From: Oscillospiraceae bacterium
Lineage (GTDB): Bacteria; Bacillota; Clostridia; UBA1381; UMGS1253
Length of the DNA: 64,000 nt
Direction of reading: 5' to 3'
NCBI GenBank assembly: GCA_015068725.1
Contig: SVKA01000001.1
Span: 1 to 64,000, forward strand
Under the pieces are notes generated by a model, which saw nothing but the letters and a program-made list of their open reading frames with translations, was not told where the DNA came from and did no database searches. Below are positions 1 to 10,204 of this stretch, piece by piece (the first letter of the stretch is position 1; every line of letters starts with the position of its first letter). A program made the position numbers and the translations under genes.

Positions 1-43
1 CAAAAGTCAGGCACAGATTTGGCTTTATATGAAAACAAAATAT

Positions 44-119
44 TCCTCGTTAGCTCAGTCGGTAGAGCATATGACTGTTAATCATAGGGTCGTTGGTTCA
101 AGCCCAACACGAGGAGCCA
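44..119 (+). tRNA. tRNA-Asn (GTT), CCA encoded
   Basis: Acceptor stem TCCTCGT/ACGAGGA, D arm GCTC..GAGC, anticodon arm TATGA-CTGTTAA-TCATA, TTCAAGC T-loop, terminal CCA. Confidence 0.96.
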
Positions 120-121
120 CC

Positions 122-166
122 AAAACAGAACGATTTAGATGACATTCTATACCGTTCTGTTTTTTA
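122..166 (+). terminator. Intrinsic terminator after tRNA-Asn
   Basis: AAAACAGAACG...CGTTCTGTTTTTT inverted repeat with T run. Confidence 0.7.
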
Positions 167-272
167 GTTTCGTTTTTTTGTTTTGAATATGATTTTCTCA
201 TATAAATAGAAAACTCCTTTAAAGTTAAAATGGTCTCTATTGCATCATAGATTGATAAAACAAGCAAAAAAC

Positions 273-301
273 TTGCGAATTTTGGAGAAATATGGTATAA
301 T
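273..301 (+). promoter_or_regulatory. sigmaA-like promoter of the HEPN gene
   Basis: TTGCGA - 17 nt - TATAAT with extended -10 (TGG). Confidence 0.55.
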
Positions 302-326
302 AAAGAAAAGTTTTTGGAGGTATCAT

Positions 327-2045
327 ATGAAATATGTTGCTCAAAATTGGGATAATTCACATGATGGTATATTATTTTTCTTTCAACGGATTGAAGAAAT
401 GTTATTTCATTATTCTAGTGATATTGTCAGAATGCCTGTGTATAATTCTAAGACCTTGATGTTAGAGTATATAGTTATAGAAAATGAGGTTTCCGAGAAA
501 AAAATCAAAGAATATCAGCTGGAACAGGTAGCAGGTGAGTTGATTAATAGTATCGAGAACGACAAGATTTTAAAGGACTATTTTGGGGATTCGTATATTG
601 AACAAATTATAAAAAGCATAAAAAAAGATAGAAGTCAAACAATACATTATTTGAACAATCAAATTACTGGGCGTCAGTATTTTGATTTGGCATCGGAGTA
701 CTTAAAGAAACACACACCTACGCATAATCATAAAAATGAAATCGAATATGGAATTAGAGCTTGGGTAACAATGCTGATTTATCAGGGCTATTCGCCAGAA
801 TATGTATATAATTGTATCCGACAATTATTTTTATCGAGAGTAGACAGTCCAGAGAAGCTTTTAACTGATTTTATTGACAGCTTTGTGTTGAAAGAAAAGA
901 ACTACAGGGTTTACTTTTCATTTTCTAGATATCTAACTAGATATAAAGAACTTATAGGTGAACGATTAGGAATGGTTTTTGAAGAATTTGAGCAAGTTAA
1001 TAGCATAAAAAAGAAAAATGATTTTGTAGGTTATTTTAATATAAATAGTTATGATGCTTATTCTGCAATGAAAAGAGCATACCAAAAAATAAACATATTT
1101 GTTAAATTTTTTAGAGTTATCAGTAATCATAAACAACAATTAATAAGAAATTTTGGGATTGTAATGGATACGGGTAATGAGAATTATATAAAAATACCTA
1201 TCAAACCTTTAGGATACAAATCTATTGAACTGGAACCAAATGCAAATTTGACTCAAATAATAGACAATATGGTGTTAAACTGTCAAAAAAAAGGAAAAAC
1301 AATATATCTGAAACTTAACAGAATTATAGATCTCCATAACGATGCAATACAACAAACTGATTTAAAAGATGGGTTTGTAAATCTTTGGTCTATTCTTGAA
1401 ATGGTCGGGCTAGATATAAATAGTGAATCCAAAATTGAAAGCGTTATAAATAATTTGTTACCAGTTCTTCACAAAGATTATTTTTCTAATGTTTTATCAA
1501 ATATACACGAGGATTTAAGAGATAACTTGAGCCATTCCGATTATTCGATGCTTTTGACAAAATTAAATTATTCAGACGGCGAGGTTGAAAAATATATTGC
1601 AAAATTCATATTCTATCCGGAATTTGAAGGATTAAGAGATGAGTATTTTATAAAGTTAAAGAATTTTCCAATAATAAGAAATAAAATATACAATTTGTGG
1701 CTTGTGCGAAATTCAAAGAAAGAAATTTTTAAAATTTCTCAACGATACATTAAACGTGTCAAGTGGCATATTTACAGATTATATAGAACTAGAAATTCTA
1801 TCGTTCATGCAGGAAAAGTTGGTTATGGATTACAAATGTTAGGAGAACATCTGCACATATATGTAGATGCCGTAATAACAGACATAGTTACGAAGCTTGC
1901 GCTAAAAAATAACTTGCAGACGATAAATGATGTGTTGTTGGATGCCAAATTAATTTTGATTAATATTGAAAAGGCTTTTAATAACGATAATAATATAACA
2001 GATGAAGATGTGGAATTGCTGTGTCGAGATATAATATACATATAA
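327..2045 (+). CDS. HEPN-domain protein, putative RNase/abortive-infection-type defence protein
   Basis: GGAGG 9 nt before ATG at 327; C-terminal RTRNSIVHAG carries the HEPN RNxxxH motif (1791-1808); AT-rich, next to tRNA. Confidence 0.6.
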   Translation: MKYVAQNWDNSHDGILFFFQRIEEMLFHYSSDIVRMPVYNSKTLMLEYIVIENEVSEKKIKEYQLEQVAGELINSIENDKILKDYFGDSYIEQIIKSIKKDRSQTIHYLNNQITGRQYFDLASEYLKKHTPTHNHKNEIEYGIRAWVTMLIYQGYSPEYVYNCIRQLFLSRVDSPEKLLTDFIDSFVLKEKNYRVYFSFSRYLTRYKELIGERLGMVFEEFEQVNSIKKKNDFVGYFNINSYDAYSAMKRAYQKINIFVKFFRVISNHKQQLIRNFGIVMDTGNENYIKIPIKPLGYKSIELEPNANLTQIIDNMVLNCQKKGKTIYLKLNRIIDLHNDAIQQTDLKDGFVNLWSILEMVGLDINSESKIESVINNLLPVLHKDYFSNVLSNIHEDLRDNLSHSDYSMLLTKLNYSDGEVEKYIAKFIFYPEFEGLRDEYFIKLKNFPIIRNKIYNLWLVRNSKKEIFKISQRYIKRVKWHIYRLYRTRNSIVHAGKVGYGLQMLGEHLHIYVDAVITDIVTKLALKNNLQTINDVLLDAKLILINIEKAFNNDNNITDEDVELLCRDIIYI

Positions 2046-2075
2046 TATGTCATCTAAATCATTCGGCTCTTCCAG

Positions 2076-2106
2076 AAAAAGACTGTTCTTCGGAATAGTC
2101 TTTTTT
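2076..2106 (+). terminator. Intrinsic terminator after HEPN gene
   Basis: AAAGACTGTTC-TTCG-GAATAGTCTTTTTT hairpin with T run. Confidence 0.65.
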
Positions 2107-2280
2107 CAACGAAATAAATCCCTTCAGGATTTGCGAAATACCCTAAGGATGCAAAATGTTGCAGTTCATAAAAGATATACATTTTTTAATATTTTGACTT
2201 TTCAAAAAAGAAGCAGTATAATTGTGTTAATGGGGTATAATGAATGGGATGTTGATTTTGAAAATCGGGAGGAAAACCAA

Positions 2281-3390
2281 ATGAAAAAAATTTTAACAGG
2301 CTTTTGTTTTACAGACATACATAATCAACAGGCAATGCTGGATTATCCTACAAAAATTAGAACATCGTTTATTCAGGCGAATGAATTGGCCGTGAAAGAG
2401 TTTGGCAAGGCAGATATTGCACTTATAGGCGGAGATAATATATCTGATTATCCATATTGGAACAAATCATGCGCGTTGCCGAAGAAAAATTTTCTTGACA
2501 TAAAACAGAAAATTCACAAATGCGTTTCTGAAAGCGTAAAGGATGGCAAGGTATTGTATGTTGCCGGAAATAATGATATGATAATGGGCGATATCGGTAC
2601 TGAGGAAAACGAACCATATAATACTACAGATTTTTATGATTTAATGGATAATGCGTTCGGCGTGCTTCCTGAAAATGAGAAGATAGGTCTTGTATCTAAG
2701 GGAAAACCAAAAGAGTTTTACTTGGGGGCGTTTCATTATGTAGTTAATGGTATTGATTTCATCGGTATCAATATTGACCCTGATACTGCGTTTAATTCGC
2801 ACGAGGGAAGTTACAGCGATGAAACAATGCTTTGGGTAAAGGATAAATTGAATGAAATAGACCCAGCCGGAACAAAACCTGTTTTTATTGTGGGGCATTT
2901 GTCGGCAATATATTATTATAATGACGGAGAGTTAGTTGAAACAATGATAAACGGAAATCGTTCGTTGTTTTATGATATATTTAAAGGTCACAAAAATGCG
3001 TTTTATCTTTACGGTCATGTGCACGGAGAAAGATCATGTTACAAAGAGTTTTCATCCGGTGCAATATTACATATAGACGACCGGGAATTACCCATTGATA
3101 AAAACCTTAAAGAAACTGATTCTCTGGGAAAAGAATACGAATATTCTTTTGTTCATATGGGAGGTCTGAGACCCTTTGGCAAACAATTTTTTGAGGAAGA
3201 TGGGATTAGCGGTTATGGCGGAGAAAAAGAATTAAAATATTTTCCCGGTACGGCAACACCAAAACTGGCACAGTACCTGGTTTTTGAGGTATATCAGGAC
3301 AGAGTGGTTTTTTATATCAGAAATACGGGAACTATTGAAAACTATAACCAAAAAGACAGGTTGAAGGAATATACAGTGTATTATAAATAA
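2281..3390 (+). CDS. Calcineurin-like metallophosphoesterase
   Basis: FTDIH, GGDN, GNND and GHVHG metallophosphoesterase motifs; GGGAGG RBS before ATG at 2281. Confidence 0.8.
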   Translation: MKKILTGFCFTDIHNQQAMLDYPTKIRTSFIQANELAVKEFGKADIALIGGDNISDYPYWNKSCALPKKNFLDIKQKIHKCVSESVKDGKVLYVAGNNDMIMGDIGTEENEPYNTTDFYDLMDNAFGVLPENEKIGLVSKGKPKEFYLGAFHYVVNGIDFIGINIDPDTAFNSHEGSYSDETMLWVKDKLNEIDPAGTKPVFIVGHLSAIYYYNDGELVETMINGNRSLFYDIFKGHKNAFYLYGHVHGERSCYKEFSSGAILHIDDRELPIDKNLKETDSLGKEYEYSFVHMGGLRPFGKQFFEEDGISGYGGEKELKYFPGTATPKLAQYLVFEVYQDRVVFYIRNTGTIENYNQKDRLKEYTVYYK

Positions 3391-3449
3391 TAAAAATTGA
3401 TTCACTGTAAATAAAGTGGAATTTCACTAAAAATTACTTGTTTATCATG

Positions 3450-3592
3450 ATATGCACCCCAAAAGTCAGATGCTTTTGAAGGTGCATATTTTTAAAAGAA
3501 GGAGCCGAAGATTTAAAGAAGGAACGTCACCTGAATTTGACAAAAAGCAGAGGAAGCTTATATTAGTTCGGAAGACGAAGACGAGGAATGAT
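3450..3592. mobile_element. Possible IS3-family remnant
   Basis: ATGCACCCCAAAAGTCAGA resembles IS3-group termini; a following frame reads FLKEGAEDLKKER, reminiscent of IS3 OrfA. Confidence 0.3.
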
Positions 3593-3630
3593 AAAAAAGG
3601 CGGTTTTCATTATCGAAAACCGCCTTTAAT
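3593..3630. terminator. Bidirectional terminator
   Basis: AAAGGCGGTTTTC-ATTATC-GAAAACCGCCTTT between convergent genes. Confidence 0.8.
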
Positions 3631-3688
3631 CGTTATAATATATTTTTTATTTGGTTAAGCCATAAGTGTTTTACCTTAAAACAAAGGT

Positions 3689-6319
3689 TTACGCACCCAT
3701 ATCTTCCTTAATTTTAGCGTGAGCTGCAGCTAATTTTGCAATCGGTACACGATAAGGTGAGCATGATACATAGTTAAGTCCTGCTGCGTGGCAGAATTCA
3801 ACGCTTGACGGATCACCGCCGTGCTCACCGCAGATACCAAGCTTGATATTAGGACGAGTAGCTCTACCAGAAGCAGCAGCCATCTTTATAAGCTTACCAA
3901 CACCGTTCTGGTCAAGACGTGCAAACGGATCAGCCTCAAATACCTTCTTGTCATAGTAGTCAGAAAGGAATTTGCCTGCGTCGTCACGTGAGAAACCGAA
4001 TGTCATCTGTGTAAGGTCGTTTGTACCGAATGAGAAGAACTCAGCTTCTGTTGCGATTTCGTCAGCCAAAACAGCTGCACGCGGAACCTCGATCATTGTA
4101 CCGATCATGTACTTCATATCAACGCCGGCAGCAGCGATAATTTCATCAGCTGTCTTTGTGATTACATCCTTAACATATTTAAGCTCCTTAACCTCACCAA
4201 CGAGCGGAACCATGATTTCAGGTGTAACGTTCATGCCTTCTTTGTTTACGTTTATAGCTGCCTCAATGATAGCGCGTGTCTGCATAGCTGCAATTTCAGG
4301 ATATGTTACAGCAAGACGGCAACCTCTGTGACCAAGCATCGGGTTAAACTCGTGAAGGTCAGAAACAGTTTCCTTAAGAGCTTCAAATGTAAGACCCATT
4401 TCCTTTGCAAGAGCAGCGATATCCTCGTCATTTGTGGGAAGGAACTCGTGAAGCGGCGGGTCAAGAAGACGAATTGTTACAGGGAGTCCGCCAAGAACTC
4501 TAAACATTTCCTCAAAGTCGCCACGCTGCATCGGCAAAAGCTTGTCAAGAGCTTTTTGACGCTGCTCAAGTGTCTTTGCAACGATCATTTCACGAACTGC
4601 AGGGATTCTTGCCTCGTCAAAGAACATGTGCTCTGTACGGCAAAGACCGATACCTTCAGCACCGAAACGAACTGCTGTTGAAGCGTCCTTCGGATTGTCG
4701 GCATTTGTACGAACCATAAGCTTACGCTCAGCATCTGCCCAGCTCATAAACTTAGCGAAGTCGCCTGTAAGCGATGCTTCCTTAGTTGCGATTGCTTCTG
4801 TATAAATGTTACCTGTCGAACCGTCAAGCGAGATAAAGTCGCCTTCTACAAGACGCTTGCCTGCGAGAACGCAGAATTTTTCTTCTTCGTTTACTGTAAG
4901 CTCGCCACAACCTGCTACACAGCATGTACCCATACCACGAGCAACAACGGCAGCGTGTGATGTCATACCGCCACGAGCTGTAAGGATACCCTCTGATGCG
5001 TTCATACCTTCGATATCTTCAGGTGATGTTTCAAGACGTACCAATACAACCTTTTCGCCACGCTCTGCAGCCGCAACAGCATCAGCAGCGTTAAAGTAAA
5101 TCTTACCGCAAGCAGCACCAGGCGATGCCGGAAGAGCTGTAGCAGCAACAGTTGCTTTTTTGAGTGCATCCGCATCAAATGTAGGATGCAAAAGTGCATC
5201 AAGCTGACGAGGCTCAACCTTTAAAAGTGCCTCTTTTGTTGTTGCAAGACCTTCATCAACGAGGTCAACAGCAATCTTGAGTGCAGCAGCAGCTGTACGT
5301 TTACCGTTACGTGTCTGGAGCATATAAAGCTTGCCGTTCTCGATTGTGAACTCCATATCCTGCATATCTTTGTAGTGGTTTTCAAGCTTGTTTGCAATAT
5401 CAACAAACTGTGCATAAACCTCAGGCATGTCATTTTCAAGCTGGCTGATCGGGTTAGGTGTTCTGATACCAGCAACAACGTCCTCACCCTGTGCGTTCAT
5501 AAGATACTCACCATAGAGCTTCTTCTCGCCAGTAGCAGGGTTACGTGTGAATGCAACACCTGTACCTGACTTGTCGCCTGTGTTACCAAATACCATTGCC
5601 TGTACGTTTACAGCTGTACCCCAATCGTAAGGAATGTCATTCATTCTTCTGTATACGATAGCACGCGGGTTGTCCCAGCTTCTGAATACGGCCTCAACAG
5701 ACTCGATAAGCTGTGTCTGAGGATCCTGTGGGAAGTCTGTGCCCTTTTCCTCTTTATAAAGAACCTTATACTTAGCGATAAGCTCTTTTAAGTCATCAGC
5801 TGTAAGCTCTGTATCAAGCTTTACGCCGCGAGCTTCTTTAAGCTCATCGATGAGTTTTTCAAACTTGGGCTTAGGAATATCCATTACAACGTCAGAGAAC
5901 ATCTGGATGAATCTTCTGTAGCTGTCATAAGCAAAACGCGGATTGTTTGTAATCTTTGCAAGACCTTCAACAACCTCATCAGTAAGACCAAGGTTTAGAA
6001 TTGTGTCCATCATACCAGGCATTGAAGCACGTGCGCCTGAACGAACTGATACGAGGAACGGATTTGACGGATCGCCAAACTTTTTGCCTGCGATTTCTTC
6101 TGCAACTGCAAGCTTTTCTTTGATTTCGGCGATGATATCATCACCTATCTTTTTGCCATCGTCATAATATCTTGTGCAGGCCTCTGTTGTAACAGTAAAG
6201 CCCTGCGGTACGGGGAATCCCAACTTTGTCATTTCAGCAAGGTTAGCGCCTTTTCCGCCCAAGAGATTTCTCATGGAAGCGTCGCCTTCGCTGAACAGAT
6301 AAACATATTTTTTGCTCAT
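3689..6319 (-). CDS. ppdK: Pyruvate, phosphate dikinase
   Basis: 876 aa; GGKGANLAEM, GGMTSHAAVVARGMG, GTNDLTQMTFGFSRDD and CGEHGGDP motifs. Confidence 0.97.
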   Translation of the reverse strand: MSKKYVYLFSEGDASMRNLLGGKGANLAEMTKLGFPVPQGFTVTTEACTRYYDDGKKIGDDIIAEIKEKLAVAEEIAGKKFGDPSNPFLVSVRSGARASMPGMMDTILNLGLTDEVVEGLAKITNNPRFAYDSYRRFIQMFSDVVMDIPKPKFEKLIDELKEARGVKLDTELTADDLKELIAKYKVLYKEEKGTDFPQDPQTQLIESVEAVFRSWDNPRAIVYRRMNDIPYDWGTAVNVQAMVFGNTGDKSGTGVAFTRNPATGEKKLYGEYLMNAQGEDVVAGIRTPNPISQLENDMPEVYAQFVDIANKLENHYKDMQDMEFTIENGKLYMLQTRNGKRTAAAALKIAVDLVDEGLATTKEALLKVEPRQLDALLHPTFDADALKKATVAATALPASPGAACGKIYFNAADAVAAAERGEKVVLVRLETSPEDIEGMNASEGILTARGGMTSHAAVVARGMGTCCVAGCGELTVNEEEKFCVLAGKRLVEGDFISLDGSTGNIYTEAIATKEASLTGDFAKFMSWADAERKLMVRTNADNPKDASTAVRFGAEGIGLCRTEHMFFDEARIPAVREMIVAKTLEQRQKALDKLLPMQRGDFEEMFRVLGGLPVTIRLLDPPLHEFLPTNDEDIAALAKEMGLTFEALKETVSDLHEFNPMLGHRGCRLAVTYPEIAAMQTRAIIEAAINVNKEGMNVTPEIMVPLVGEVKELKYVKDVITKTADEIIAAAGVDMKYMIGTMIEVPRAAVLADEIATEAEFFSFGTNDLTQMTFGFSRDDAGKFLSDYYDKKVFEADPFARLDQNGVGKLIKMAAASGRATRPNIKLGICGEHGGDPSSVEFCHAAGLNYVSCSPYRVPIAKLAAAHAKIKEDMGA

Positions 6320-6717
6320 CTTTTTTCCTCCTCAAATAAGTTAATAATGTTTCGATAAAAGCATGCTTTTTTAATCCTGCAATCATAACACGAGCACAGA
6401 CGATTGTGCAAAAGCACGTCCGAAGAATTGTAATACTTTAAAAACTGCTGTGCATACCTGCCTGTTATGTGTGCTAAATCGTTAAAAATAAGACAACCAT
6501 CTTTTACCACAGATTATTTTAACCTATTTTTATATAAAAATCAATACAAAAAGGCAAATATATTATATTTTTTTATATTTTTGTTAATTTTTTAGCAAAA
6601 CGGCTTGTTATATATAAAACAAATCTTTACAATTTGAACCAATTATGTTATAGTTATATACTAAGGTAGTATTGTTTACAGAAAAATTAGAATATTCAAT
6701 TACAGAGAGGAAGCGCA

Positions 6718-7920
6718 GTGTCAATGAACAGTAACAAAGACATTTTTACACCTGCCGTTGCTTCTATGCAGGCAAGTGCCATAAGAGAAATTTTTAAGCT
6801 TATTGCAAAGGATGATATAATCTCATTTGCGGCGGGAATACCCGCGCCCGAGCTTTTTCCAGCAAAGCAGTGGGCAAAGATTACAAACGATGTGTTAACA
6901 AACACACCTGCGCCTGCACTGGTGTACGGTGTTACGGAAGGATATGTGCCGCTTCGTGAGCTTACAAAAGAGAGGGCTAAAAAACTTGGCGTTTACAATG
7001 AAGAGGTTGACGAGCTTATTATGACATCGGGCGCACAGCAGGCGATTGACCTTTCGGCAAAGGTTTTGTTAGAGGTAGGCGATGGTGTTATCATTGAAAA
7101 GCCGAGCTTTATAGGTTCGCTTAATGCGTTTCGCTCATACGGAGCAAAGCTTTATGATGTAGACATCGAAGACGATGGTCTTAATCTTTCACAGGTAGAG
7201 GAGCACCTTAAAAATCACAAAAACATAAAGTTTATATACACAATTCCAACATTCCAGAATCCGTCGGGAACGACTATGAGCGTCAACAAGAGAAAAGCGC
7301 TCTTAGAGCTTGCAAAAAAATATGACGTATTTATCTTAGAGGATAATCCGTACGGTGAACTGCGCTTTAAGGGCGAGGCTGTGGCTACAATAAAATCGAT
7401 GGATACAGAGGGCAGAGTTATATATGCAGGCACATATTCAAAGACTCTTGCGCCTGGCCTTAGAGTAGGCTTTGTATCTGCCAGAAAGGATATCGTAGAC
7501 AGAGTTGTTGTAGTAAAACAGGTAAACGATGTTCATACACCAGTGCTTAATCAGATGATGGTATATGAGTACATAAAAAATTATGACTATGATGCACATA
7601 TACAAAAGTGTGCAAATGAGTACGGCGAAAAATGCGCTCTTATGATAAGTGAAATGGAGAAGCATTTCCCGGAGGAATGTACGTTTACACGTCCTGACGG
7701 CGGAATATTTATCCTTTGCACAATGCCCGAGGGCGTAGACACAAAAGAGGTGCTCGGCGATGCGATTGAAAACAAGGTTGCGTTTGTTCCCGGTAATACC
7801 TTTATGGCAGATATCGATGCGCCATCAAATATATTCAGACTAAACTTCTCTGTTACAACAAAAGAATCTATAACCAAGGGAATAAAAATCCTTGGCGACG
7901 TGCTTAAAAAGTATGTATAA
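6718..7920 (+). CDS. PLP-dependent aminotransferase (class I/II)
   Basis: FAAGIPAPELFP, SGAQQAIDL, EDNPYGELRF, GTYSKTLAPGLRVG motifs. Confidence 0.9.
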   Translation: MSMNSNKDIFTPAVASMQASAIREIFKLIAKDDIISFAAGIPAPELFPAKQWAKITNDVLTNTPAPALVYGVTEGYVPLRELTKERAKKLGVYNEEVDELIMTSGAQQAIDLSAKVLLEVGDGVIIEKPSFIGSLNAFRSYGAKLYDVDIEDDGLNLSQVEEHLKNHKNIKFIYTIPTFQNPSGTTMSVNKRKALLELAKKYDVFILEDNPYGELRFKGEAVATIKSMDTEGRVIYAGTYSKTLAPGLRVGFVSARKDIVDRVVVVKQVNDVHTPVLNQMMVYEYIKNYDYDAHIQKCANEYGEKCALMISEMEKHFPEECTFTRPDGGIFILCTMPEGVDTKEVLGDAIENKVAFVPGNTFMADIDAPSNIFRLNFSVTTKESITKGIKILGDVLKKYV

Positions 7921-7955
7921 TAACAAAAAATATTATTTGGAGCTGATATAAGAAA

Positions 7956-8966
7956 ATGGAAAACTCAGCAGTGCAAAAAAAGAAAATTCTTTCAGGTATC
8001 AAGCCGTCGGGTGATTTGACGCTCGGTTCTTATCTTGGTGCTATAAAAAACTGGGTAGAGCTCTCGGATGAATATGACTGCTTTTATATGATGGCGGATA
8101 TGCACGCGATAACTGTGCGTCAAACCCCTGCCGATTTGAGAAGACGTACACTTTCACAGCTTGCACAGTATATAGCGTGCGGACTTGACCCGAAGAAAAA
8201 TACAATGTTTATACAAAGCCATGTAAGTGCCCATGCCGAGCTTTCGTGGGTGCTTAACTGTTATACTATGTTTGGCGAGCTTTCGCGTATGACACAGTTT
8301 AAGGATAAATCTGCAAAAAATGCGACAAATATAAATGCGGGCCTTTTTACATATCCTGTGCTTATGGCGTCCGATATACTTGTGTATCAGGCTGACCTTG
8401 TGCCCGTTGGTGAGGACCAGAAGCAGCACGTGGAGCTTACGCGTGATATAGCAAACCGATTTAATGGTGTCTATGGCGATACATTTACAATTCCGGAGCC
8501 GTTTATACCAAAGACGGGTGCCCGTATAATGAGCCTTCAGGAGCCACAAAACAAAATGAGCAAATCCGAGCAGGATAATGGCGGATGCGTATGCCTTCTT
8601 GACAAACCTGAGGCAATAATGAAAGCGTTTAAGCGTGCTGTTACCGATTCGGATACGTGCGTGCGCTTTGATACTAAAAATAAGCCAGGTATATCAAACC
8701 TTATGCAGATATATTCAGTAATAACAAATAAGAGCTTTGAGCAGATAGAAAACGAGTTTGCGTCGCGCGGCTATGGCGATTTTAAAACAGCAGTGGGCGA
8801 GGCTGTTGTCGAGCTTTTGCGTCCTGTTCGTGAGCAGACGGAAAAACTCATCGCCGACAAGGCATATCTTGAGAGCGTTTACAAAGAAGGCGCCGAGCGT
8901 GCAGCCTATGTTGCAAACAAAACGCTTCGCAAGGTATATAAAAGGGTAGGCTTTGTGGCAAAATAA
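7956..8966 (+). CDS. trpS: Tryptophanyl-tRNA synthetase
   Basis: SGIKPSGDLTLGSYLGA and KMSKS motifs. Confidence 0.96.
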   Translation: MENSAVQKKKILSGIKPSGDLTLGSYLGAIKNWVELSDEYDCFYMMADMHAITVRQTPADLRRRTLSQLAQYIACGLDPKKNTMFIQSHVSAHAELSWVLNCYTMFGELSRMTQFKDKSAKNATNINAGLFTYPVLMASDILVYQADLVPVGEDQKQHVELTRDIANRFNGVYGDTFTIPEPFIPKTGARIMSLQEPQNKMSKSEQDNGGCVCLLDKPEAIMKAFKRAVTDSDTCVRFDTKNKPGISNLMQIYSVITNKSFEQIENEFASRGYGDFKTAVGEAVVELLRPVREQTEKLIADKAYLESVYKEGAERAAYVANKTLRKVYKRVGFVAK

Positions 8967-9014
8967 ATTATACTGTAAAAGAAAAAGCCGTGAAAGAAAT
9001 TGGAGTGAAAGTAT

Positions 9015-10163
9015 TTGAATAACGATATACTCATATACATTTTAATGGGAATAGCATTTTTGGTGGCGTTTGGGTTTACGCTTATTTCGATGCCGCTTGC
9101 ACGTCGGATTGCCGAAAAAATCGGTGCTATTGATGTGCCAAAGGATGAGCGCAGAATGCATAAGCAGCCGACTCCGCGCCTTGGCGGACTAGCGTTGTTT
9201 TTTGGCTTTATGGTAAGTGTTTTGTGCTTTTGTGAAATCACGCGCGAATTTATAGGACTTTTGTGCGGAGCGGTCATTATCGTAATACTTGGCATTTTTG
9301 ATGACAGCAGGGGCCTTAGTGCAAAATTCAAATTCGGTGTGCAGATTATAGCCGCATTAGTGGTTGTTTATGTGGGCGATATCAAAATTGATATATTTAC
9401 AAACCCAAATATATTTTCCAATGAGAAATTCCTAGTGCTCAGTGATTGGGTTTCTGTGCCGGTAACGGTTTTGTGGATTATCGCAATCACAAACGCTGTT
9501 AATCTTATTGACGGCCTTGATGGACTTGCGGCGGGGGTATCCTCGATTGCGTCGGTTTCGCTTGTATTTGTAGCAATAATGGTTGACGCGCCAGCAATTG
9601 CGCTTGTAGCAGTTATTATAACAGGTGCATGCTTTGGATTTTTGCCTTCAAACTTTAGGCGTAAAAACAAAATGTTTCTTGGTGATACCGGCTCAACGTT
9701 TTTAGGATATACGCTTGCGGTTTTGTCAATACTTGGAGTCTTTAAAAGCTATGCGGTAATATCATTTGCAGTACCAGTACTTATATTTGGCCTTCCGATT
9801 TTTGATACTGCGTTTGCAATGCTAAGACGAATTCTTACCGGCAAAAGCGTTATGACACCGGACCGTGGACATATTCATCACAAGCTTGTGGATATGGGCT
9901 TTTCAAAAAAGCAGGCGGTATTTATTTTGTATGCCATGAGCGCCATTTTAGGCCTTACAGCCGTTATACTTGCCGAGAGCGGAGCGCTGCGTGCGCTGAT
10001 ACTTCTTATAACGGCGCTTATAGTTATTTTTGCCGGAAGCATTATTACAAGAGGTAAAGCATCATCAAAAAAACATGTCGATATTACAGTTGTTGATGAT
10101 GACGATTATGATGGGCAGCCCATACAAATCAGCCTTGACAAAATTGATGATGAAAATTATTAA
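9015..10163 (+). CDS. MraY/WecA-family undecaprenyl-phosphate sugar-1-phosphate transferase
   Basis: Polytopic; PRLGGLA, NLIDGLDGLAAG, FLGDTGSTFLGY, RGHIHHKL motifs. Confidence 0.92.
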   Translation: MNNDILIYILMGIAFLVAFGFTLISMPLARRIAEKIGAIDVPKDERRMHKQPTPRLGGLALFFGFMVSVLCFCEITREFIGLLCGAVIIVILGIFDDSRGLSAKFKFGVQIIAALVVVYVGDIKIDIFTNPNIFSNEKFLVLSDWVSVPVTVLWIIAITNAVNLIDGLDGLAAGVSSIASVSLVFVAIMVDAPAIALVAVIITGACFGFLPSNFRRKNKMFLGDTGSTFLGYTLAVLSILGVFKSYAVISFAVPVLIFGLPIFDTAFAMLRRILTGKSVMTPDRGHIHHKLVDMGFSKKQAVFILYAMSAILGLTAVILAESGALRALILLITALIVIFAGSIITRGKASSKKHVDITVVDDDDYDGQPIQISLDKIDDENY

Positions 10164-10204
10164 AAGTAATTAATATATGATTTTAATATGCGATACGAAA
10201 GGAA

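Noticed and set aside
82-360. 92-aa minus-strand ORF ending APRVGLEPTTL
   Set aside because: Antisense translation of the tRNA-Asn 3' half; a well-known artefact.
3972-6167. Several ORFs of 60-120 aa on the strand opposite ppdK, e.g. 3972-4331 and 4328-4681
   Set aside because: Shadow ORFs inside a clearly coding gene; no domain features or RBS.
6316-6510. 64-aa minus-strand ORF upstream of ppdK
   Set aside because: No recognisable motif; the region looks better explained as an untranslated leader.
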